A DNA stretch of 64,000 nucleotides from Trichoplax adhaerens (Eukaryota > Placozoa > Uniplacotomia > Trichoplacea > Trichoplacidae), in contig NW_002060944.1 of assembly GCF_000150275.1 (NCBI RefSeq), positions 3,166,229 through 3,230,228 of the forward strand. Direction: 5' to 3'. Position numbers and translations under genes: made by a program. Shown piece by piece: positions 48,582 through 58,885 of the stretch (position 1 is its first letter; each line of letters starts with the position of its first letter). Under the pieces are notes generated by a model. It saw only the letters and a list, made by a program, of their open reading frames with translations, searched no databases and was not told the origin of the DNA.

Positions 48582-48897
48582 CGTCTACGCTTCGCTTCTG
48601 GAACTAGCGACAGAGGTCGTTTGGAAGTCTTTTACAAATAAAGATGGGAGTATAGAGTGCGATGACAGTTTCGATATCAGGAATGCTCGTGTAGTCTGCG
48701 GGCAACTTGGCTTTCGTGATGCAAAATCCTATCAGTGTTGTGCTAAATATGGTAGAAGAAATGATGCAATCTGGTTTGATAACGCCCGTTGCAACGGCAG
48801 CGAACCTTCCATAGCGGCTTGCAGACATAACGGATACAGACGCCATAATCGTAACCACGGTGAAGACGTTGGCGTTACCTGGCGGCCAAAATATTAA
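48582..48897 (+). pseudogene. Intronless SRCR domain relic
   Basis: The reading starts [19 protein letters not shown] and then hits TAA. After a frameshift it continues through CDDSFDIRNARVVCGQLGF, YQCCAKYGRR, AIWFDNARCNGSEPSI and HGEDVGVT to a stop at 48895-48897. Broken or lost features are the in-frame stop, the frameshift in the WGTVCDD region, Arg in place of the cysteine of the NCNH motif, and Trp in place of the last cysteine. It keeps the CC pair seen in the functional SRCR exons. No AG/GT exon borders were recognised. The surrounding segment (about 48430-49550) looks richer in G+C than its neighbours and lies between copies of a dispersed repeat. Confidence 0.8.
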
Positions 48898-49554
48898 TGG
48901 CTGGCAATGTGCCCTTTCCATCTTACTGGAGAATTCAATCTGTCCACTTATCACTTTGGTATCAAGTAGTAGAATCATTCTTGCGCTTGCACGAATCCAT
49001 GACTTTGCTCGATCACTCCATCCTCACTCTTGACGGTGGCCATCTTATACAACTCAAATGGACAGCTCTATTCGCAACGACAGTCTCTTTCAAATCAAGC
49101 GCCATCCATACAAGGCTAACCCACCTCAGTGGCACATTATGGACACTATTCCTCCAGTTCGATCTTGTACCAATCATAATAAAGTAAAATTTATATCATC
49201 ATTCACTAGTGTACGCTTTCAATCAAAGTAGGACAGTAACATGGACCACAATCAATATCTTCAGTCAAAATAAAAAATGCATGTAAAATTGAGAATGAGC
49301 TGACGATCTTTCCACAATCATCATCCAACATCCATGATGGTTATTCCAATTTCCAAATCATCCAAAATTGACCAATGGCTTCATCCTTTTCCACTTCTTC
49401 CATGGTGTTATGCCGTGGTAGATGATCCAAATCATCACGCAAAGCCAATGAGCCAATCAATCTTTGCAATCGCCAAGTTAACGAAATTACTTTGTTGATT
49501 GCATTCCATCCAATCGTCAGCTTCTTCATTATTCAATGTGTACTGCATGCAAAT

Positions 49555-50905
49555 TGATTTAATAGATTTGATTAGCTAAAGTAATAAATAAATTTGGCGG
49601 CAAAAATACCTTACCTGCATCTGACTGCTTTGTACCGTATTATTTCTGGTCTTACTACAAAATGGTATAAAGTTATGAACCAAACTAACGATAAATTAAA
49701 ATAGTGCATGATAATTTTCTATATATCACAATTCAACAACTGCTGTACATCGATACCAAAATAATACCTTCTTAAAATGCATTCCTATCCATAAAATGGA
49801 GATGAGAAAGCCTTGAATCTAAATGATCCGCTCGAATACGCTAGCAGTACGAGAATATCAATATCGATATCAAGAAAGTGCAATATCCGTATTTATTACT
49901 GCACTCAATTTTTTAAATCCAAACCAATTAAACACCACGTTATGCTTCAATGTCTGCCAATAATATTTATTGCATGGTTTCAGTGTGATGTTTCGGAAGA
50001 TTGTGGATTCGTCATGATCACAGTAAATTACCAGAGTTAATTTAGTAGAGGAATAGAGTTTATTGGAATTAGTGCAAAGGAAAAACCGTATGAGATTACA
50101 GCGAGTATAACGACGTGACTAGTCGAATAGCTATAGTAATGTAGCATAGGTAAAGCGTGCAAGCTTACCGTGTAACTAGCAGAACTAACTAACGAGATAG
50201 GTGAAAGAAGATAGCTTTTATAATGTATGAAGCACAGCAGGAGGAAATCATAAATGACTAATAAGAATATGTTACTTCTATGTTAAGACAGGGCTACGAT
50301 ATAATTCAGCTAGATTCAAAGCGATTTCCACAGAGTATTTTGTTAATATAAATTATACATATTTAGAGTTATGCTACAATCTAGTGGAAATTGACTTTTA
50401 CTAAAAATAGACTATACCGTATTTAGAAGTAAACACTACATTCAGCATCAGGACTGCAAAGGTGTAGAATTTACAATGGAGTTAACTTAGATAGTTGCTT
50501 AGTTACAATGATCAATAAACTCGAGACCAAACATTTCTCCTCTGCGTTCACTACATTAAATTTTTCTGTTCGCTTGCAAAATGGGGCACAGCTAGTTCCT
50601 AGGTACAGCTATCAACCAAACTAAATTAAAATTCTACAGGATGATTTTCTACGTGTCACAGTTCAATAAAAAACATGCATCGCTAACAGAATAATATCTT
50701 TATAAGTTTTATCCATTAACAGGCTGTAGCATATCGTAAAATGAAGATGTGAAAATTTGGGGGTATTCAATAGAGGTAACCCATCAGAATCATCTGTACG
50801 AGTATATTGATACTAATAGAACATTAACATCGACATCAAGAAAGGACAACACTGGTAGTAATTACTCGCACTGAACTTTTAAATCTCAACAAATTATATA
50901 CAACT
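49555..50905 (+). repeat. Dispersed repeat family, right copies
   Basis: Two further copies of the 47-kb repeat in the same orientation. About 49620-49985 has AACCAAACTAACGATAAATT, GCATGATAATTTTCTA, GAGAATATCAATATCG and TGTCTGCCAATAATATTTAT. About 50445-50905 has GACTGCAAAGGTGTAGAATT, AACCAAACTAAATTAAAATT, GATGATTTTCTACGTGTCAC and CATCAAGAAAGGAC. A short related phrase is also seen near 60295 (CGACATCAAGAAAGGATTAT). Confidence 0.65.
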
Positions 50906-52050
50906 TCGTCGGCTAGATACCTATTAATAATTATTATATAATCCAACAGATTATATAAGATTTATACAAGTAAACTTTTACATATTCTTATATGATTTCG
51001 AAATAATGACTACAAAGACGGAGAGTCTATAATTTAGCTCATGAAATGCCCATTGCCCATCCCATTTCCAAATTACAGTATACTATTCGAACAATCTGGC
51101 CTATAAAATTCATGTATAATGGACTAGGAAATACTAATGTCAGCTCGATGGAAATTCCATTTTCTTTTTACTACACAATATTAAATATAATTATCGCCTT
51201 CGCTTCAACGTCTTAGCATATCGCTAGGCTTACTAAATAGATTTCGCTATTACTTTAATCAAGTTGAAAGATAAAATTATAGATTATAATTACATTGCTA
51301 CATATGTGTAAGTTCGAAGAAACCTTTACAACTAGATCAATAACACCTGAATGTGGCGTCGCTTGAGCATTTTGTTAACTGAATAACGAGTTCTTAAACT
51401 GTATTGTTTTATTTTAGTTTTTCCTTGTCGTTTAACAACCATGATTTGTATCCAGCCATAGCCAAATATTCAATTTTATTATATATGACTGTAGTATAGC
51501 TGTTAGATAAGCTATTGTTGTTAACATATTATGTAGATGTGAATTAGATATAACTTAAAAAATAATACGAACATCTAGAGCTGTTGGCAATAAAAGGTAT
51601 ATATAAGAAATGTTTGTGAAAATTCAAATCTGGATTTCAATTTCGTAGAATATGATACTAATCATACAATTTTATTCTCATATATAGACATAAGTTTTTA
51701 TCGCTTTACTTAGAACACATACAAAGAATAAGATTACAGAATTCGTTATACCATATACCATGATAGTCCCTATAATAGCAAAGGACTACAAAAGTAGCGA
51801 AAACTCTAGCTGCCATAAGTATTTAAACGTGATAATTATATTTGTGATATATTGGGAAAGGCTGATAAAGTTCTCTAAGTTACGAACAAATTAGAATGGA
51901 TATGAGTATATTAAAGATATTCAACAACTACAATAAAATCTTAACCCTATACTACGTCATTTCTTTTAATTCTTTTCTTGTTAGTCACTCTGTTAGCTGT
52001 CGTAAAACAATTTTAATTTCATCGTGGGCGTAATCTAGTCTTTTAATTTA
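50906..52050. other. Stretch with no recognised feature
   Basis: AT-rich sequence between the repeat family and the 3' end of the minus-strand CARD gene. It probably contains that gene's 3' UTR. Confidence 0.35.
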
Positions 52051-53558
52051 TTAGGTAATTTTGGGGGTATCTTTCGGTCCATCTTTACCAGAATCCGTTT
52101 TGTTATCGCAGAGACTTAACTTTAATATTTGCAGGGAATAGCAACGCAAGGATTCGAAATCCTTTATCTTACATAATCGATTTTGGCTCGTATAGTTTTT
52201 GAGGATATCGAAATCTAGTCTATTCAGTTCGTACTCTTCTGAATTTGATTTAAAATTATTGGATGCTTTGTAGCCATAACAAGGATCAGCTAGCAATGAT
52301 AAATTTCGATAGCCCCAGATTTTTTCATAACCTGTAGAAGCATCTTTTCGATCGCATGCTTTGCCTTCACCTATTAAGCTGTCATTGATAACAGGTACAT
52401 AGCTTAACAATGTACCACAACTAATTTCGTATTTCATTTCACGATATTCGATCAGTAATAGTTTAGAAGATTTCTTTGACGCTCCTTCGAATACGCCAAC
52501 GACGAATTTTCTGGCTAAATCTTCGATATCGATAAGAGAAGTTTCCTGGCCTTTGTAGATTTGAATTTTTGATATGTAATTCAGAACTCTATGAATAACG
52601 GTATTGGCCAAAATTTGCAAATTACCAACTGAATTAGTCTGTCCAAGCGCAATAATCTGACGTTCCAACATTCTACACACATCGCACACGATTAAAGACA
52701 TTATTGGAAGAATTACTTTATGATATGGTAGTAAAGCATTAGTTATTTTAGCTGCTTTATCCTTTGCAGATTTGCTTTTGACCTCGTAAGCGTCAAAGGA
52801 TAACAGTACTAATCCAATATCCCCTGTGGACACCGATAATGCAATTTCTGGTTCGAGGAAAGAGATAGTCGGTTTGAGAAAGTCAGAAATAGTCTTCTGG
52901 AAGTGTTGAACAGACTTATCCGCGTCTACGTCTTTATCATCTTTAGAAATAACAGTATATAATGTATATTTTCAATAAATCTTCTTATACACATAATCAT
53001 AAAATCTTTAAGAATTTGCCCCTGGATAGTATTGAAATTTTCGAAGGCAGGAACTGTTTCCGAGTCATGGCCATAATCTTGTTGTTCCGATATAATTACT
53101 GTTTGTCTGAAATTTATTCCTATAAGAAAAGTATCTTATATCATAGGAGCTCTTATAACAAGAGAGGTAGGATTACGTTCAGATTTCACTAAGAAGAGTA
53201 TACGCTATTAGAAATTTGTGCGTAAGAAAATTGGGCAGTGAAAGGCTACAGTATTTCTGGAATCTATAGTGCTTAATCTTTATAAAGTAAGAACAGGTAT
53301 TATTACAAGAATGGTCATTATAAGCTGTTTAAGTGTTCATTATTGCAGTGTATTTTTTAACTTAAAAATCTTATTTACGAAATTTAGACTTTGATTTGAC
53401 CTGCTGTGATATCGAAGGACTCAATCTGCTATGCATCGAAGGCCTCGAACGCCTGATGGGCAATATAAGAAAATAATTACAAGATTCGCTATTGGCTGCT
53501 ATGCTACGTAAGATGACGTCAATACTAAGTATAACAAGCTGAATTAATTCTGTCTTTC
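52051..53558 (-). other. C-terminal exons of the CARD gene, no recognised domain
   Basis: Exons 53558-53379, 53098-52991 and 52940-52051. The last gives 295 residues, open throughout and ending KDTPKIT. It is largely helical in look (HFQKTISDFLKPTISF, HRVLNYISKIQIY), with no motif I can name. The intron between the last two exons is only 50 bp (52941-52990), yet both ends fit GT/AG and phase 1. Confidence 0.65.
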
Positions 53559-56500
53559 CTTTCATAAGAATTTATTTAACATTGTAGTCCATTGATAGAG
53601 AATTTTCATTAGAGTGAATAGCTAGCTGAAAAACCAAAGCTTTTTCTGAAATATTTATATCATACAGAAGTATGAAATTCAGTACAACGCTTTGAAACAG
53701 GAAATGGTATAGAATATCTAGCAATAATTCAGGCTCCGAGAGACGACAACATTTATTTGGAGTACAGTATTATGAATTCAGTATGAGTACGAGTATTGCA
53801 AGTCAGAGATCCGCTACATATTCTAGCGCCTGATGGTTCTCAAATTTATTGCAATTTAATGTACAATATACTAAATTATATATAGAAATCTCTATATTCA
53901 GATAGAGGGTATTAAACGTTTTGTACGGAAAAATTAAGGTACACTTCTAAGCTACTTTAAAATTTGGGCGATAATGCTCGGCCCCGCGGGTTGTGTATAT
54001 GCTATATATATACAAATGCCATACAGAATCTCGTTCTAGAGAGTACTGAAATATTTTTGTAAAGGTCTCGTATTCACAGCTATGTATCTGTTCATATTTA
54101 ATGAAGGTACAATATTAAATACTGAGAAATGAGACACGGACGATCAATGACTTTATACCGAATAATAATTTTACCTCAAGTATGTAACTATCGTCAATAT
54201 TCTTAGTTACGTAGCTGCAAGGAGAATGTCATTAACACAAGCCAATCTACACTTAGTGTCTCCATGGTGCTCCTTGGGCGATTGGCTAGTGAAAATTTAT
54301 CTTTACACTTATGTATTTTAACATTCTGTACTTCTACAGAATCTTGGATATCATGCCACTGGATATTACGTCCTTGGTTCGTTAAAATAAATCATAAAGA
54401 GCAAGAATTTAACACTACTATCAGTCCAATTGAAATATATCCAAGTAACTTACCTTGTAAACTGTATTCATATATGCAATGTTTATGCTTGTACTCAAAG
54501 ACAAGCAGTTGATTAGTGCTGGGAATTAATCGTACAACTTGACACCGATCGTGACATGGTAATCTTGTATAGGATTGGACTAGACCATTTTCAACCCTGA
54601 ATACGACTATCTAAAGAAAAATGAATGAGTTGTATAAATAATACTAAATTTGTTGATAGAGGCAGAAATATGGCAATAAACAAGTTTTTAATGCACACCT
54701 TGCTTATTGTACATAAATCAGGATCAAGAACGATAAATTGTTGGTCATTAGATACGGAAATGCAATCGCTATCTTTCATGAATTGTATTTCTGTACCAAG
54801 TTCGCCAAGTTGGTCACTTGATATAGAAATAGAAACGCTGTCTGTCAAGGATTCTTCGTCTTCTGATTCAGTACTATAATCGCTATCTTCAGCAAATTTC
54901 TGGATATTTGATACAGAAATACTATCGCTGTCTACAATATCATGCCATATCGGCTGAAATCGACTTGAAAATTCAGTAAAGTAACCATTGCTATCGATAT
55001 CATCTTTATTCATATTGATCAGACCGAGTACGCCCTTGAAGTCATTTTTATACGACTTGTATCTCAAAATTATAAATCCAGCATTATTGTTGATATAGTT
55101 AATACAGCGTATTTCCAGGCCATGCTCAAAATTGTCAGTAGGAATATAATGATTATCTTTGCTATATATGCAAGCAGGCACTTCGATTGATAGAAGACAA
55201 AACCATGGTTCTAATTCCATAACTTTAGATTTCCCCAATACAAACTTTTGATATCCATTGAGTTTTATAATAAAAGAATATATCATTACTTAATTTTCTT
55301 TACAGTAACTGAAATCTTACTTCTACATAACATTTTCTAGTCAAGTTTCCTGTATTCTCAGCTCTAGCAGCAGAACTCTTGTATTTTTTCTACCAAAAAA
55401 GGAGCTGGCAATTGCCTTGGCTCATAATCCATTTACAAGAACTTATCTCGTATTCGCATGATATTTGCTTATTTGTAGGTAGTATTTGATTATCTTTAAT
55501 CTCCAAAATGTATGAGTATATATGCAAGTATAATATTCGATCGCATTTCTTCACAATTACTTTCGCAGCCGAGTTTATTTATTTAATCTAATTCATTTCC
55601 TACATACCCTAACTTCGTGACTGCCATATGTCATCACCATAGAACACTTGGGCATCGCAGGGCAAAATTGCAAATGATGGAATTGATTATTAATGTCTCC
55701 TTGTTGACTATTTCCGACAAGGTAGATTTGTTCGCTTTTATCAACATTGTAAACTTTAAATTCCTAATATAATAATATATTAATAAAGCGGTCATCAATT
55801 AAATACTATCTACTTACATTATTTGTAAGCAGTATTTGATTATCGCTAATTTCCAAATCTACGAGTATACACGAGCACAATATTCGATTACACCTAATTA
55901 CTATCATTTTTCTCTCAAAATTAAATATTTAATCTAACTCATCTGTTATATACCCTAACTTCTTGCAAACTATATGCCGCCATAATATAATCTTTGAAAA
56001 AAGTAGGGTGAAATCGGAAATTACGCAGTCGATTCTCTATTTGCATGAAGTTAGTTTTCTCGTTATTAACAGGATTGTAACCTATATATTTCTAATGAAT
56101 AAATGCGACAATATAGTGTTACGGAGCTGGTTCTATGTTATTTTATAACATGTTATAATTTAGAATTTATATTAATGAACTCATCTAAGTTATTATTTGT
56201 GTCTAGACTTAATTACTTAGAAAGTGCTAATTATTCCACCAATATCTATTTATTAAGTAGCACGATTAATTAATGTTGTTTACTAAGGTGTCATTAGAGC
56301 TGCTAAGATTTATTTGCTTACAGTAAGATATATATTATTTTACTGTACTACGCATCTTTAATAGTTTTTGGCATTAAAATGTGATCACTATACTTTTCTT
56401 AGGTGGCGCTTCTTTATCGGTTTCTTGATCTAATTTCGTATAAAATGAGTTCAAGATATTATTCAAATAATTTATTGAAGAGCACTTCAATAAAGCTTAA

Positions 56501-58885
56501 ATAAATTTATGTATATATTTAAGGTAGACAAAACTTGTACTGAGTATAGTTAACAATACTAATACTACTAGCATTATTTTATGGAAAATTGAGATTTTAC
56601 TACCTACATTCAGATACTAGTGTACTATCTTTGAAAATTAAGATCTAAGAAATAACGTAAGTAGGAAATATAAAATCATGATATGTAGTCAATGTCAATG
56701 TACAATAAGCTTACTCTCTCTCCAGGAGTAAGCTTCACTTTCCAACCTTCGGCCAAGATTATGGATACATGGTACATTAATTTCTTTTATGAGGCAGCAA
56801 AACTGATAGAAATTGTCATCACTGCCGGACTCCAATATTTTTAAGAATTCGAAGATGCGTTGTTTATCATCACAGCAGTCTTTCAGTTTATCAATATCCT
56901 TAAGCGATATTTATTTGTATCCTTCGTAGTTCATATAAAATCGTTAGTATTGGCAGGTTGTTAATCATAAGCGAATAATTTTTCTTGATCACTTTTTGGA
57001 TATGCTTGCTTAAAACTATATTGTAAACTAAAGTTATAATTGTATATCGTGACAATTTAAACTGCAGCTAGCAGAAACTTGCTAGAAGAAGTAGGAGAAT
57101 AGCAAATAGGTATGTCAGAAAACTACAGTTATAGTACTTCTACAGTACATTTACAAGAGTTGCATACATTACGTAGTAATCGTATATATCCACACGGAGC
57201 CAGAATGAAGAGCGAATACAATAATAGCTGCTGCAGTTTATAGACATTAGAATGGACAACATTAACATTACATGACAGCCATATAAGGATTGATAAACAA
57301 TACGATGAATCAAAGATAGCCATATATGTACGTATGTAAATCGTACGATGATTAGTAAATAACACTTCGAATTTAGATAGCCGGCTGCAGTTTATAATTT
57401 ACATTCCGGATTGTCAGCCAGTGTACAGTACAGATAACATCTGGCTTGGTACTTACTAAAGTAAAAATCATAATATTTGCTGTTTACTTTCACATATCCA
57501 TCTAAAAGCAGAAGCCTTTTATGCAGAGTGTGATCAATATAAGGGAGACTGCCAGTGGATGAAATTATTTGCTAAAGAATTGGAATACAAGCTTCGAATC
57601 TACTGCTACTGTAAAATAGCAAATATGGCACTGAAATCTACTATATTCCGGGACTGTGCTGTACTGCTAACTGCAGTCTGCTACTGTGCGTACCCATATG
57701 CAGCAAGATCACCGCTATATCTAAAGGAAACGTCACCATCTGATGTCGATGTCATTATATTTCAACTTGAAATGCGCTAAGATGCTATAGCGGGCTTCCC
57801 GATATTGATTTTTAAATCGAAAATATTTACGCTCCATTTTGAGAGTAATTCTCCATATTAATATAAACTAGTACAAACTCACGTCGCTTTGCTGACGCTT
57901 TACGATAATGTACTTATTTGTTAATAATTAACAGATAGTATTACCATTCGACACTATATATATCCCGGTAATAGCCAGGCACTACTATATTCAGAGCTAT
58001 GCTTGTAGAATACTACTTTTCAATAATGCATTCGCGGATGAAATGCTATATTAAGATTAGTTAATGGTCCAAAGCACATTATGATAACTAATGTACGGTG
58101 ATGGACATACCAAGTTAAGATTAGCAGGTACCGTAAGATATCGACAGTGCGGTACAATGTCTTTAGTACTGTGGTCAATTCTACTGTATACCAAACATTA
58201 TAATGTGTCTAAGGATCGCTTGCGTATGCAAGCAAAGCTAACCGTTATAAAAAAATGTAAACAATCAAAATGGCTGTGTAGAAAACTCTATAAAGATTCT
58301 AGGTTTATTCAATTTTCATCAGAGTATTACATCAAATCAAAATTTAAAGGCCCAGTGGCCACCCTTAGCGATATAACGAATACTATTTTAAAAATCAGTA
58401 CTCTGCAGAAATAACTACCTTAGAGCTATTCGTTTTACATGAAGAAATCTTTAGGTAAAAAGTACTGTAAGAATCTTATACTGACCTATTGAAATGAACC
58501 CATAATCAAAGTCATCTAACCGTTGATTTTTAAATCGAAAATATCTACGCTCCATTTTGAGAGTAATTCGCCATATTAATGTAAATTATACGTATATTAA
58601 ATTATCTAAGCGAACCTACGACTATATATATGTACAACATATTTTAGGCACAACTGGGTGTGTGAGCTCGGCTAGTTGATTAATAATCGCGACAAGGTTA
58701 AATTTAAATTTAGGGAAATATACAGTAGATACCTGGATATCTTTCATTATGCCACGCCTAAATGACCTAATAATCCAGCGATTAATTTGATAATCATAAG
58801 AAATTGTAACTCGAACAATAAAGGCAACTATACTAATCACCTGAATTATTGCAGAAAATCTTCTACAACTGTAAGAAATTTGCAT
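52051..58885 (-). CDS. CARD-domain protein with novel repeats and unrecognised C-terminal half
   Basis: Eleven exons in transcript order: 58885-58733, 56898-56715, 56495-56389, 56091-55954, 55763-55604, 55288-54699, 54610-54454, 54372-54253, 53558-53379, 53098-52991 and 52940-52051. They sum to 2787 nt (928 residues) with all phases compatible. The first two exons form a CARD, a six-helix domain for homotypic adaptor assembly in apoptosis or inflammation signalling. Two similar exons and parts of the next two form repeats of about 50 residues. An acidic Ser-rich stretch follows, then about 295 residues unlike any family I recognise. No signal peptide or clear membrane helix was found, so a cytosolic protein is likely. 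The start Met is a guess; the 5' end may lie further out. Least certain junctions: the third exon donor, the 55604 donor and the 54253 donor. The direction is opposite to all other genes here. Confidence 0.62.
54699..55288 (-). other. Exon with further repeat units and acidic serine-rich stretch
   Basis: The first part continues the repeat pattern (YQKFVLGKSKV, CLLSIEVPACIYS, GLEIRCINYINNNAGFIIL). The second part is low-complexity and acidic, with a small internal repeat: DSDSISVSN, TDSVSISISSDQ, DSDCISVSNDQQ. Such Asp-Ser runs are typical casein kinase 2 target regions, an inference only. It ends at AGCAAG before donor GTGTGC, phase 0, and joins exon 54610-54454 (IVVFRVENGLVQSYTRLPCH). Confidence 0.6.
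55604..56091 (-). other. Tandemly duplicated exon pair in the CARD gene
   Basis: Exon 56091-55954 (KYIGYNPVNNEKTNF ... MAAYSLQEVR) and exon 55763-55604 (EFKVYNVDKSEQIYLVGNSQ ... MVMTYGSHEVR) align in length, in the VYN/GYN motif and in the final EVR. Flanking intron sequences are also alike (TTTGATTATC, TTTAATCTAA, ACCCTAACTTC on the plus strand), which shows duplication at the DNA level. The family is not recognised; the pattern is beta-strand-like. Confidence 0.65.
57805..57867. repeat. 63-bp direct repeat, copy 1
   Basis: TTGATTTTTAAATCGAAAAT followed by ATTTACGCTCCATTTTGAGA. It recurs at 58523 with three differences. The pair brackets about 650 bp inside a CARD-gene intron. Confidence 0.9.
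58523..58585. repeat. 63-bp direct repeat, copy 2
   Basis: Second copy of the 57805 repeat, same orientation. Between the copies is a 107-codon plus-strand frame (58091-58414) of unknown nature. The arrangement could be a short non-autonomous element with terminal direct repeats, or a simple local duplication. Confidence 0.9.

Larger units (their letters stand above)
56715..58885 (-). other. CARD domain, split over two exons
   Basis: Exon 58885-58733 ends with NRWIIRSFRRGIMKDIQ (helix 2 type, ..GI...DI), donor GTATCT, phase 0. Exon 56898-56715 continues DIDKLKDCCDDKQRIFEFLK, ILESGSDDNFYQFCCLIKEI and NVPCIHNLGRRL. The order ..DK...LL.iL...G...f..F...L.e......L matches the CARD profile as I know it. 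The 1.8-kb intron splits the domain. The helix 1 region (AIIQVISIVAFIVR) is unusually hydrophobic. An alternative acceptor would start this exon at 58840. Confidence 0.6.

Noticed and set aside
48604-48978. 124-residue minus-strand frame
   Set aside because: It is the antisense shadow of the SRCR pseudogene.
57559-57780. 73-residue plus-strand frame inside the CARD gene intron
   Set aside because: No recognisable domain or signal; it looks like a chance frame in a TACTGTA-rich intron.
58051-58074. RLRLVNGP-like reading (LRLVNGP) suggesting another SRCR start
   Set aside because: Nothing of the rest of an SRCR domain follows in any frame, so six or seven matching residues are probably chance.
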